From assembly GCF_900101075.1 (NCBI RefSeq), contig NZ_FNFY01000009.1:1-64000 (forward strand): a DNA stretch of 64,000 nucleotides, read 5' to 3'. Both the position numbers and the translations under genes were made by a program. The notes under the pieces were generated by a model that worked only from the letters and a program-made list of their open reading frames with translations, was not told the origin of the DNA and made no database searches. The stretch is from Lacicoccus qingdaonensis. GTDB taxonomy: Bacteria > Bacillota > Bacilli > Staphylococcales > Salinicoccaceae. Positions 16,604-24,963 of the stretch are shown here, in pieces; position 1 is the first letter of the stretch, and each line of letters begins with the position of its first letter.

Positions 16604-17962
16604 TCAGTTGTTTTCTTCAATAATCTGAACTGTCTCTTCTTCAAGTGTCTGCATCGTGTCCTGGACATCCTCACCATCGATCAGCATGTTGTCCTGGGCC
16701 TGCGTCATCAGATCCCAGTATTCACCCGAACCGACAAACAGCGGTGAAGCTGTTGCATATTCAGTTTCAAGTGCAGCCGCTTCGGCTCTTGGATTTTCTT
16801 CAAGATATTCCTGGTAATCTTCTGATTCAACCCCTGCATTCGTCACAGGAACATATCCTGTGTCCATTGCCCATTTCGCAGTATTTTCAGGCTGCAGCAG
16901 AAATTCCATGAATGCCATTGCACCCTGCTGCTCTTCATCAGATGCCGACGAGAACACTGTCAAGTCATTTCCTGCCAGCAATGTCAACGGGTCTCCACCG
17001 CCATACACCGGAAGTTCAGCAGTGGACCATGATACATCATTTTCTTCGGCTGCCGGTGCAACGTGTGCAAGACCTGCGGATGAACCGATATAGAATAAAA
17101 TTTCTCCCTGACTGAACGGGCCGGACATGAAGCCATCTTCACCTGCTGTACGCATCCAGCCTTCTTCCACACCATCCGCGATGAACTGCATGGGTTCCAC
17201 TGCTGCTTCGCCTCCGATATCCACAGTCGACAAGTCATCGGATATCCATTCCGCGCCATTTTGACGCGCCATGGTTTCAAGCTCCATATGAACAGTGGCT
17301 TCAAGACCCATTGCGAATCTTTCATCACCATCTTCAGACATCTGACTGCCGATTTCCTGGATTTCCTCCCATGTTTCAGGAACTTCCACGCCAAGTTCTT
17401 CAACAATATCATCATTTACATAAAGTACACGTACAGACTTGGAAAACGGCATTGCCATAATTTCATCCTGGTATGTTGCACCTTCAAGAAAGCCCTGGAA
17501 AATATCTTCCTGGATTTCCGGGTCAAAGTGTTCGGATAAAAGGTCATCAAGGGGTACAATCAGGTCATTCGACGCCCAGTCCGGTATATTGGATGACGTT
17601 GCCTGGGCAAGAGTCGGAAGATCATCGGAAACGCCTGAAGCCATGATGCTCTGATTCAATGTTTCATAGTCACCCTGGTTTTGTTCAACAACTGTATAAT
17701 CATCCTGTGACTCGTTGAACGCATCCGTCAGTTCCGTAATTGCGTCCTGGTGAGGTCCGCTCATCGCATGCCAAAAAGTAATTTCCGTTCCGTCATCTGA
17801 CGCTTCGCCATCTTCACTGCCTTCCGTATCTCCTGAAGAAGCTTCACCTGTGTCTCCATTTTCTTCTCCCGCTCCGTCTGAATTTCCGGAATCCCCATTA
17901 CATGCTGCGAGTACGACAGTGACAACGATCAACATCAAAAATGATAATAGTTTTTTATTCAT
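16604..17962 (-). CDS. ABC transporter solute-binding lipoprotein (UgpB/sugar type)
   Basis: The 452-residue protein has a lipoprotein signal (LIVVTVVLAAC, lipidation at Cys20), a 45-residue acidic Gly/Ser linker, and then a family 1 solute-binding domain opening with EITFWHAMSGPHQDAI. The segments TGYVPVTNAG and YQEYLEENPRAEAA near the C-terminus resemble UgpB, the glycerol-3-phosphate binding protein. Family members also bind sugars, so the ligand is uncertain. It captures solute outside the membrane for the two permeases and ATPase encoded just upstream in the order ATPase-permease-permease-binding protein, which is also found in ugp operons. Confidence 0.85.
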   Translation of the reverse strand: MNKKLLSFLMLIVVTVVLAACNGDSGNSDGAGEENGDTGEASSGDTEGSEDGEASDDGTEITFWHAMSGPHQDAITELTDAFNESQDDYTVVEQNQGDYETLNQSIMASGVSDDLPTLAQATSSNIPDWASNDLIVPLDDLLSEHFDPEIQEDIFQGFLEGATYQDEIMAMPFSKSVRVLYVNDDIVEELGVEVPETWEEIQEIGSQMSEDGDERFAMGLEATVHMELETMARQNGAEWISDDLSTVDIGGEAAVEPMQFIADGVEEGWMRTAGEDGFMSGPFSQGEILFYIGSSAGLAHVAPAAEENDVSWSTAELPVYGGGDPLTLLAGNDLTVFSSASDEEQQGAMAFMEFLLQPENTAKWAMDTGYVPVTNAGVESEDYQEYLEENPRAEAAALETEYATASPLFVGSGEYWDLMTQAQDNMLIDGEDVQDTMQTLEEETVQIIEENN

Positions 17963-17968
17963 TAAATA

Positions 17969-18790
17969 CTATCCTTTCGTTCCTGTATTTGTAATGCCCC
18001 GAATGATATATTTCTGGAATATCAGGTAGAAAATGACCATTGGTATAATGACGAATGTCGAGGCGGCCATTAATAATTCAAAGCGTGTGCCTGCTTCTGT
18101 GGTGAATGCCTGGAGTCCGACCGGCAAAGTGCGCATCGATGTATCGTTCGTTACAAGGAGCGGCCATAAAAATGCATTCCATGATCCGACTGCTTTCAAT
18201 ACGACCATTGTGATAATGGCTGACATACTCATCGGAACAAGGATCCTCCACAAAAACATGAAGTCCGAACATCCATCCACCTTCGCCGCGTAATAATAAT
18301 CATCTGAAACAGATTGAAACTGCTGTTTGACTATAAATACCGAGAATACACTTGCCAGCCACGGGACGATCAGTGCCATATATGTATTGATCCACTCCAG
18401 ATTTGCAAGTGTCACAAAGTTCGGAATGATGAACAGTTCCCCGGGCACCATCATAGTCGCCAGTAAGACAGCGAATATTACATCTTTTCCATAAAAATTT
18501 AACCTCGCAAATGCAAATGCTGCCAAAATTGCTGTGATTGCTTCACCGAATGTGCTTAAACCGGTGACTATGACACTGTTGAATAAATACTGTCCAAACG
18601 GAGTCACTTCAAAAGCTTCCAAATAGTTGCCGAACTGAAATGGGTCTGGAATCCAGGCCGGCGGCATTGCTACAGCCTGTCCGGCAGTTTTCAGCGATGT
18701 TGCGATCATCCAGTAGAATGGAATAATCATGGTGACCGCTCCGATGGCGAGCAGTATGTATGTGGCCGTTTTTCCTGTCAGATACTTCAT
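17969..18790 (-). CDS. ABC transporter permease (UgpE/MalG type)
   Basis: The 273-residue membrane protein has six predicted helices. The conserved EAA loop, which contacts the ATPase, is visible as YYAAKVDGCSDFMFLWRILVPMS near residue 165. It is the second permease of the carbohydrate-uptake family 1 system, 9 bp after the first permease and 6 bp before the binding protein. The length is normal. Confidence 0.88.
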   Translation of the reverse strand: MKYLTGKTATYILLAIGAVTMIIPFYWMIATSLKTAGQAVAMPPAWIPDPFQFGNYLEAFEVTPFGQYLFNSVIVTGLSTFGEAITAILAAFAFARLNFYGKDVIFAVLLATMMVPGELFIIPNFVTLANLEWINTYMALIVPWLASVFSVFIVKQQFQSVSDDYYYAAKVDGCSDFMFLWRILVPMSMSAIITMVVLKAVGSWNAFLWPLLVTNDTSMRTLPVGLQAFTTEAGTRFELLMAASTFVIIPMVIFYLIFQKYIIRGITNTGTKG

Positions 18791-18799
18791 GATTCCCTC

Positions 18800-19693
18800 C
18801 TATCTGTAATGGACAAAACGCTTATTCAGCCATAACTGGGCGAGCGTAAATATCAGAATAATAACAAATAATACAATACCCGAAGCTGCAGCGACGCTGT
18901 AGTCAAATTCTGTATAGAACTTTTTATATAAATAGTATACGACTGTAATTGTCGAGTTCGACGGCCCCGGCTGTCCATTGAATAATGCATAGATTTCATC
19001 GAATACTTTAAAGTTGTTGATGAAAGATATGATTGACACGAGAAATATTGTCGGACTGAGTAAGGGGACAGTTATATTTCTGAACCGCTGCCACGTTGAT
19101 GCACCGTCTATTTTTGCTGCATTGTAGTAAGTCTTACTGATTGTACCGAGACCGACCAGGAACAACAGTATGTTAAATCCAAGACTTTTCCAGATTGACA
19201 TGATAATCGCCGCCGGCATTGCCCAGTCGGGGCTGGTCAGCCAGTTGATCGATTCTATACCGAAAAGACCCAGAAAATAATTGATCAGTCCGTAATTCGA
19301 ATGATACAGCCATCTCCAGACAATCGATATTGCGACTGTACTCGTTACAAACGGCAAAAAGTATATCGATTGGAAAACCGGTCTTAAAAACTTTATGTTA
19401 TTCAGCATGATCGCGATGAATAACGAAATGATAATTGAAATCGGCGTGACAAACAGTACATAAACAAACGTGTTCGTCAGTGCTTCATGAAACTCTTCAT
19501 CTGAAAACAATATGTTGAAGTTCTCCAGAGTATAGCCGTCATTTTCACCAGAAAACATATTGTAGTTTTCATAAAAAGCCATAGCAAATGACTTAAATAT
19601 CGGATAGATATTAAAAACGCCTATGATGATAAGCATCGGCAGAAGATACAGAAATGCTCTGAAGGTCACCTTCCAGGTTTTCTTATTCTGCAT
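18800..19693 (-). CDS. ABC transporter permease (UgpA/MalF type)
   Basis: The 297-residue membrane protein opens with a short basic N-terminus and LLPMLIIIGVFNIYPIFKSF. The EAA loop appears as YYNAAKIDGASTWQRFRNITVPLLSP near residue 190, split by its core EAA-G pattern. It pairs with the second permease to form the membrane channel. Its start overlaps the ATPase gene by 11 bp, indicating translational coupling. Confidence 0.88.
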   Translation of the reverse strand: MQNKKTWKVTFRAFLYLLPMLIIIGVFNIYPIFKSFAMAFYENYNMFSGENDGYTLENFNILFSDEEFHEALTNTFVYVLFVTPISIIISLFIAIMLNNIKFLRPVFQSIYFLPFVTSTVAISIVWRWLYHSNYGLINYFLGLFGIESINWLTSPDWAMPAAIIMSIWKSLGFNILLFLVGLGTISKTYYNAAKIDGASTWQRFRNITVPLLSPTIFLVSIISFINNFKVFDEIYALFNGQPGPSNSTITVVYYLYKKFYTEFDYSVAAASGIVLFVIILIFTLAQLWLNKRFVHYR

Positions 19694-20738
19694 CGGAGAT
19701 CACCATGCGAATCCCTTCGCTGTCAAAGTAAAACAAGCTGGCAGGTTTCGAACCGAATGATACTTGGTCACCTACATCGAACACCACCGGAATATCCGCG
19801 ATGATAACTTCTGTACCGTCAGCGGTCTTCACCTTGACTGTGCGTTCTTTCCCGACAATCTCGATATGTGTAACTTCACCGGTGAAGAGACCTGCTCCAG
19901 GTTCTGTCTGTGTGAGCGACTCCGGCCGGATGCCGATGGTCTCGACGTCTTTCTTTTTAAGTTGTGCCACCAGACGCTCCGGCAATGCATCAGCTATCTG
20001 GTCCAGTGAAAATGTGTTAATCGACGGGCTGCCCAGAAATTTCGCCACAAAAAGATTTTGGGGATTTTCATATAAATCCATTGGTGTACTGCTCTGCTGT
20101 ATAACCCCCTGATCGAGAACCATCACTTTATCGGAGATGCTGAGTGCTTCTGCCTGATCATGAGTGACAAATACTGTCGTCACACCAGTCTGCTGCTGAA
20201 TCCTTCTGATTTCCTCCCGCATGACTGTACGTAATTTGGCATCCAGATTGGACAGTGGTTCGTCCATCAGGAGAATGGACGGTTTTTTCGCCAGTGCACG
20301 TGCGATTGCCACACGCTGCTGCTGTCCGCCTGATAACTGATTCGGTTTTTTATTCAAATGATCAGAAATCTGGACAAGATCCGCAAACTCACGTGCCGTC
20401 TCCATACGCTCTTTTTTGGATACTTTCGCCATTTTCAGCGGGAAAGCAATATTGTCGATCACGGATAAATGGGGGTAAAGTGCATAATTTTGAAACACCA
20501 TGCCCACTTTACGTGAGACTGCATCCAATCTCGTAACATCCCTATCATTAAATGTGATCTTTCCGCCACTTGGAAAAAGCAAGCCGGAAATCAGCATCAG
20601 AGTCGTAGATTTACCACATCCCGAAGGTCCAAGAATGGAGACTAGAGAATGATCTTCTATAGTGAAACTCATATCATTCAGTACAGTCCTGCTGCTGCCA
20701 TCGTACGTCATCGAAACATCATTGAATTGAACTTCCAT
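19683..20738 (-). CDS. ABC transporter ATPase (UgpC/MsmK/MalK type)
   Basis: The 351-residue ATPase contains Walker A GPSGCGKST near residue 38, Q-loop FQNYALYPHLS, signature LSGGQQQRVAIARAL and Walker B LLMDEPLSNLDAKL. A C-terminal TOBE-like regulatory domain includes VETIGIRPESL. It is the first gene of the operon. Such ATPases may serve several sugar systems. The promoter region is in the 20739-20980 stretch, where I see no confident operator. Confidence 0.9.
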   Translation of the reverse strand: MEVQFNDVSMTYDGSSRTVLNDMSFTIEDHSLVSILGPSGCGKSTTLMLISGLLFPSGGKITFNDRDVTRLDAVSRKVGMVFQNYALYPHLSVIDNIAFPLKMAKVSKKERMETAREFADLVQISDHLNKKPNQLSGGQQQRVAIARALAKKPSILLMDEPLSNLDAKLRTVMREEIRRIQQQTGVTTVFVTHDQAEALSISDKVMVLDQGVIQQSSTPMDLYENPQNLFVAKFLGSPSINTFSLDQIADALPERLVAQLKKKDVETIGIRPESLTQTEPGAGLFTGEVTHIEIVGKERTVKVKTADGTEVIIADIPVVFDVGDQVSFGSKPASLFYFDSEGIRMVISDAE

Positions 20739-20983
20739 TTACAACCTCCTCACCCCGTGCAGTCTCAGGGTAATTTCAGTCTATCAATCCATTTTTAATT
20801 GTTTGTTAATATTCAAATAAATTATTGTGTAATTCATATTATTGTAGTACTGTAGAGTACTGGAAAATTATATTCATGGATACGCACCGTCCGAAAACAT
20901 CTCAGTTCAAAGGCTCTGTATGCCGTAATATATATTTAATCATCTTATTATTCTGTGTATTTTGTTAAAATTGTGTAAAAGAT
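20739..20983. other. Intergenic region before the ABC operon
   Basis: This AT-rich stretch must hold the promoter of the ABC operon (minus strand). A short dyad AGTACTGTAGAGTACT near 20847 is the only structure I notice. I see no gene or clear cre site. Confidence 0.4.
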
Positions 20984-21023
20984 AAAAAAGAGTCACCAGA
21001 AAATAAATTCCGGTGACTCTTTT
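20984..21023. terminator. Terminator downstream of the M24 operon
   Basis: AGAGTCACC (20989-20997) pairs with GGTGACTCT (21012-21020) with A and T runs on both sides. On the minus strand it ends transcription after the M24 gene and the 51-bp array. Confidence 0.9.
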
Positions 21024-21045
21024 AGTGTGGTTTTTAATTTGTATT

Positions 21046-21222
21046 CAGCATCCGGATGGAAACCATGAATGAGCTGTTTCTGTCCGGATAAAAACTCGAA
21101 TTCCGGATGGAATTCAAATTTGGTCACTTTCCATCCGGATTTTCACTGATATTCCGGATAGAAAACTGATTTCTCTTAACCTGTCCGATTTCCGAGTAGG
21201 AATCCGGATAGAATTGTGATTG
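21046..21222. repeat. 51-bp hairpin array A
   Basis: TCCGGAT recurs at 21051, 21102, 21153 and 21203 and, as a second set, at 21083, 21134 and (degenerate) 21184, giving a period of 51 bp (last steps 50). The members of each pair face each other: TCCGGATGGAA at 21102-21112 pairs with TTCCATCCGGA at 21129-21139 around a 16-nt loop. The array lies 3' of the M24 gene, before its terminator. An open frame across it is not accepted as coding. Confidence 0.8.
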
Positions 21223-21230
21223 CAGCCAAA

Positions 21231-21300
21231 TCTGTCAGGTTCCAGCAGAGATTCTTCGTAAGCTCTCACTAATTCTGACAGAAGCTTACGTTTCCAACAG
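21231..21300. repeat. Interleaved inverted repeats next to array A
   Basis: TCTGTCAG (21231-21238) pairs with CTGACAGA (21275-21282). CGTAAGCT (21257-21264) pairs with AGCTTACG (21283-21290). The two stems cross, so they could form a pseudoknot or alternative hairpins. TTCCAGCAG at 21240 and TTCCAACAG at 21292 are 52 bp apart, hinting at a decayed repeat array. Confidence 0.5.
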
Positions 21301-21332
21301 CCGGCACGCTTCTCCAAAGGCTTGACCAACCT

Positions 21333-22499
21333 TTATTTTCCTACGATCAGCTCGTTATGGTCCTTGGTAAACGGCGTTAAATATTCGAAGCCGTCTTTTG
21401 TTACCAGTATGCTGTCGCCGACCTGGGTGCGGTAGTCATCTGAGTCGGCGCCGCCGTCGACGGCGAAGGTCATGCCTTCTTCGAGTACTGCCTTGCTGCC
21501 CTTTTCAAGCGCAGGGTACGCATTGTATGAGAATCCGATTGAACGGCCTGCTCTGAATGGAATCGGATAGCCATTTTCTTCAATCACTTCTGCATATGCT
21601 TTGAATACGTCTTCAGCCATTGCTCCCGGCTTAATCTGCGACAATGCAGCTTTCTGTGCTTCTTCTGCAACGTTAAGCATTTCAGCCACTTTGTCATTCA
21701 TGTCTCCGACAAATAAAATACGGTCGAAGCCGACAAAGAAGTTCTTGAACTCCGCAGTACCGCAGTGGCAGATGAATAATGGCTCACCTTCGATGAGTTT
21801 GTTCATACTGCTTCTGTGGTGGCACATCGTAATATCCGGGCCGGAAGCCATGACCTGCTTGTTTCCGATGCCGGGGTAGTTGAACACCTGCCAGTCCTTA
21901 TAATGTTCTTCCATAAGTTTCGCAGCGTGACGTGTGCCCGCTTCTTTGGAAGCGAGTTCCACTTCATATTCATAAACGCCCGGTGCAGCGACATCCATCG
22001 CACCTTTCAGCATTTCGACGGCCACTTCTCCGGCATGTCTTGCAATTTGAATTTCCTGAGGGTCTTTAACACTTCTCAGTTTGTCAATTTCCCCGCCGAT
22101 ATCTGAAATACGATCTTTCGGAATCACATCTCCGATGAAATCCCAGATCATTCTTGGAATCCACATATAGTCTACACTGACTTTGTAATCTTTGTACTTA
22201 TCAAGGTATCCCTGCAACGGAGGACGCCATTCTTCATCAATACCGTCCGTCCACGGCACCACTTTCGTCACATCTGTCTGCCTGTTTGCCATTTCCTCTT
22301 CCATGACCGGCACAATCAGTACAGAGTCACCATCCACTGTCTGGACAAATATATTCGGCCTGCCCCATTCTATACCAAGCGCACCGTGGTAGCCCGTCAG
22401 ATAATAAACATAATCTGGATTTGTAATAATCGCTACTGCATCGTCCTGTTCCCGCAATTTGTCCATGACGAGTGATCTTCTTGATTTGAAATCAAACAC
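21333..22499 (-). CDS. M24-fold hydrolase lacking canonical metal ligands (creatinase/ectoine-hydrolase-like)
   Basis: The 388-residue protein has the two-domain pita-bread layout: a creatinase N-domain (residues about 1-135, with YYLTGYHGA) and an M24 catalytic domain. The five metal ligands of aminopeptidase P and prolidase are all changed. The first Asp is His in FICHCG, the second Asp falls on Gly with an Asp two positions on (VGFDRIL), the His site reads AGRSIG, and the two Glu sites read AVDGG and TQVGD. Creatinase and ectoine hydrolase are known metal-free M24 enzymes, and VGFDRIL aligns with creatinase ALERTLF, whose Glu is catalytic. It is the last gene of a sodium-symporter operon, so it probably hydrolyses an amide or guanidino substrate taken up by it. 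The substrate is unknown. Confidence 0.7.
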   Translation of the reverse strand: MFDFKSRRSLVMDKLREQDDAVAIITNPDYVYYLTGYHGALGIEWGRPNIFVQTVDGDSVLIVPVMEEEMANRQTDVTKVVPWTDGIDEEWRPPLQGYLDKYKDYKVSVDYMWIPRMIWDFIGDVIPKDRISDIGGEIDKLRSVKDPQEIQIARHAGEVAVEMLKGAMDVAAPGVYEYEVELASKEAGTRHAAKLMEEHYKDWQVFNYPGIGNKQVMASGPDITMCHHRSSMNKLIEGEPLFICHCGTAEFKNFFVGFDRILFVGDMNDKVAEMLNVAEEAQKAALSQIKPGAMAEDVFKAYAEVIEENGYPIPFRAGRSIGFSYNAYPALEKGSKAVLEEGMTFAVDGGADSDDYRTQVGDSILVTKDGFEYLTPFTKDHNELIVGK

Positions 22500-22521
22500 T
22501 GTATCCCTGCTTTCATATAGA

Positions 22522-22968
22522 TTATAAGTCTTCCCCTGTCAGACCTTTGACAGAGTCCACCAATATTTCCTTACCGTCTATCTGCGAGAAGAAAAATGCT
22601 TTGTATACTTCCTGCTGCTGTACAATTTCTATTTCCGGGTTTCTGAATGCATGAAATTTATGCATCACCCACCTGATCACCAGTTTACGTGCCTTATTGA
22701 CAGCTTCTTCCGAGGTCAGTACCGGCGGCACCAATGCTGATGCATCAATATCGATCTCATTCGTTTCAGGGAACATATTTGAACGGAGCGGCACACCTTT
22801 TACAAGATCCACCGTAATGACCGTCCATGCCGTTCTCGGCTTCATCAATATCCGCGGCATCGTCACTTTGCATAAGACGATCAAATACGGATAACCGACC
22901 AGCTCTCTATCGTTTAAATCCATTGGTGTATTTATGATGGAGACCTGTTTGTTCTGAACGTCATCCAT
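22522..22968 (-). CDS. Conserved-context hypothetical protein in symporter operon
   Basis: The 148-residue soluble protein has no signal or membrane segment. It appears as mixed alpha/beta, with LVGYPYLIVLCKVTMPRIL early and EAVNKARKLVIRWVMHKF in the middle. I do not recognise a family. It lies 14 bp after the symporter and 22 bp before the M24 gene, so it is co-transcribed and probably takes part in the same substrate pathway. The start ATG follows AAGGGATGAAAGT. Confidence 0.6.
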   Translation of the reverse strand: MDDVQNKQVSIINTPMDLNDRELVGYPYLIVLCKVTMPRILMKPRTAWTVITVDLVKGVPLRSNMFPETNEIDIDASALVPPVLTSEEAVNKARKLVIRWVMHKFHAFRNPEIEIVQQQEVYKAFFFSQIDGKEILVDSVKGLTGEDL

Positions 22969-22982
22969 ATACTTTCATCCCT

Positions 22983-24623
22983 TTATCCATTCGCTTCGCT
23001 CGATCTTGTCAGTCTGAATGTACCCGCCGATTTATACTCGCGGTCAACCAGGTCCATGATGATCTCTTTTTCAGTCTTATTGTCCAGATTGCTCGCTTTC
23101 AGATTTTCAATGACATGTTCATCCGAAGGCAGGAATGTGAATCTGCCAAGTTCGTTCTTCTCGGTGAAATCATCCCATAATTGATCAAAGTCATCGTCTT
23201 CAGGCGGTCTTGTGAACAGGCTGACCACTACGATTGCAACCAATGCTGCAATAAATGCCGGTCCGCCTTCATAAATATCAACCGGCGGCCAGAAGTACCA
23301 TACTACAGTAACAACCGGTCCGACGATCATACCTGTGATCGCGCCGATTTTAGTCACACCCTTCCAGAAAATTGAAAGGATCATCGGCGGTCCGAAACAT
23401 GTCGCAAGACCCGCCCAAGCAAATACTGCAAGCCAGAAGACCGAATCCAGCGGATTCAGAGCGATGGTGATTGCGAACGCACCGAGTACAGCCGTTGCAA
23501 CACGTGAGATGAGAATCGTCTTATCTTCTCTGAGTTCACCTTTATTGAAAATTTTATTCCACATATCTTCAGCAATTGTTGAAGATGCGATTAAAAGCAT
23601 GGAGTCGATGGATGACATCATTGCTGACAATGCTGCCGACACAATGATACCTGCAAGCCACCAAGGCAACAGTTCAACAGTCATTGTCGGGAAAATATGT
23701 TCCGGATTATCAATGCCCGGAAATAATGCAAGACCGGACATACCGATCAGTACAGCACCGTAGTATGCAATCATCATCCAGACGATACCGATCAGTGCAA
23801 TACGTTTTACATCACGCGTATTTCTAAGTGCCATATAACGCACTAAAACGTGCGGGGAACCGTTGAATCCGATTCCGATGAATAAGTAACTGATGATCGC
23901 AATCAGGCCGGCAACAGTCAGTGCAGAGTTACCAAAGAATGGTGCCAGGAATTCCTCGCCCATCATGTCTGACAGCTGGTAGCCCATTTCCGTGAAACCG
24001 CCAATTTCTATAATACCGAGAATCGGCAGTACGAAAAATGCAAATGCCATAAGTAAACCTTGTATAAAGTCGGTCAGGGACACCGCTAGGAAACCGCCCA
24101 TCAACGTATAGATGATCGTAACGATACCGCCGACGATGACACCCGTTGAAAAGCTGACCCCGAGTACGACTTCAAATAAAACACCGAATGCCACGAACTG
24201 AGCCGTAACGTATACAGTCATGAAGACTGTCATGACAACGATGGATACCCATCTCATCACATGTGTGTCATCTTTGAAACGTGCGGACAGAAAGTCCGGC
24301 ACTGTAATTGAATTTTGCAGCTCTGATAAACGGCGTATTCTCTTTGCGAAGAACAGCCAGTTGAAGATTGAGAACACACTTGATACTGCGTTCCATGCTG
24401 CACTCATACCTGTCGAGTATGCCTCACCAGGCAGACCGACCGTCATAAAACCACTTGATTCCGATGCTTTTTCACTCATGGATAAAACCCATGGTCCAAG
24501 ATTCCTTCCTCCTAAAAAGTACTCGGAAGAACCCTTGCTGCTCAGTCTGGCAGACCACATACCGAGGCCCAACAGAAATACGAGATAAAGGATTACGATT
24601 AATAATATACCAGTACCACCCAT
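22983..24623 (-). CDS. Sodium:solute symporter (SSS family, PutP-like)
   Basis: The 546-residue protein has about 13 predicted helices. It opens with YLVFLLGLGMWSARLSSKGSSEYFLGGRNLGPW, a hallmark of SSS proteins, and continues with MSEKASESSGFMTVGLPGEAYSTG, close to the sodium and substrate site of PutP. Na+-coupled uptake of proline or another small solute is expected. The C-terminal tail of about 70 residues is cytoplasmic. GAGGAGGT lies within the end of the upstream small gene, whose stop is 3 bp before this ATG, so the two are translated together. The M24-type hydrolase downstream suggests that the substrate is an amide-containing compound rather than plain proline. Confidence 0.88.
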   Translation of the reverse strand: MGGTGILLIVILYLVFLLGLGMWSARLSSKGSSEYFLGGRNLGPWVLSMSEKASESSGFMTVGLPGEAYSTGMSAAWNAVSSVFSIFNWLFFAKRIRRLSELQNSITVPDFLSARFKDDTHVMRWVSIVVMTVFMTVYVTAQFVAFGVLFEVVLGVSFSTGVIVGGIVTIIYTLMGGFLAVSLTDFIQGLLMAFAFFVLPILGIIEIGGFTEMGYQLSDMMGEEFLAPFFGNSALTVAGLIAIISYLFIGIGFNGSPHVLVRYMALRNTRDVKRIALIGIVWMMIAYYGAVLIGMSGLALFPGIDNPEHIFPTMTVELLPWWLAGIIVSAALSAMMSSIDSMLLIASSTIAEDMWNKIFNKGELREDKTILISRVATAVLGAFAITIALNPLDSVFWLAVFAWAGLATCFGPPMILSIFWKGVTKIGAITGMIVGPVVTVVWYFWPPVDIYEGGPAFIAALVAIVVVSLFTRPPEDDDFDQLWDDFTEKNELGRFTFLPSDEHVIENLKASNLDNKTEKEIIMDLVDREYKSAGTFRLTRSSEANG

Positions 24624-24626
24624 TGG

Positions 24627-24779
24627 TTAGACCTCCTCATTTCTTTTTTGTTTATAAAAAAGTTCGTTTTCCAATTTTTCCATTTTAACTTCCCGGATAT
24701 ACCAGATGACGACTGAACCGATGAAAAGTATAGGCGGCAATATTAAAATCAGCCACCCTGATATTGGAAATGCGTCCAT
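24627..24779 (-). CDS. Symporter small accessory protein
   Basis: This 50-codon gene is easily missed. The protein starts MDAFPISGWLILILPP, has a single transmembrane helix over residues about 8-28, and ends in a charged amphipathic tail (VKMEKLENELFYKQKRNEEV). An AAGGAG ribosome binding site lies about 8 bp before the ATG. The stop is 3 bp from the symporter start and the gene carries the symporter's ribosome binding site. Small single-helix accessory proteins encoded directly before SSS transporters are a known arrangement. The role (assembly or stability) is inferred. Confidence 0.8.
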   Translation of the reverse strand: MDAFPISGWLILILPPILFIGSVVIWYIREVKMEKLENELFYKQKRNEEV

Positions 24780-24914
24780 ATTGAAAATCTCCTTCCCGTC
24801 AGAATTTTTTATGAAAAAATTACTTGAACGTCGAGCGAAATTATTCAGATAATTATAAAAAGCTTAGCATAGTAAAATTGGATAGTAAACCGAGTTGGCG
24901 CGGTTTTACGGATG

Positions 24915-24955
24915 AAAAAACGCTTACCCCGTATATATAAGGGATAAACGTTTTT
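24915..24955 (-). terminator. Terminator of the MecA-like PBP gene
   Basis: AAAAACGCTTACCCC pairs with GGGATAAACGTTTTT around an AT-rich loop, just after the PBP stop. On the minus strand it ends in a T run. Confidence 0.85.
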
Positions 24956-24963
24956 AAATAATT

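Noticed and set aside
21114-21329. Minus-strand open frame of 71 codons across array A
   Set aside because: It spans repeats and crossing inverted repeats, resembles no protein and has no good ribosome binding site.
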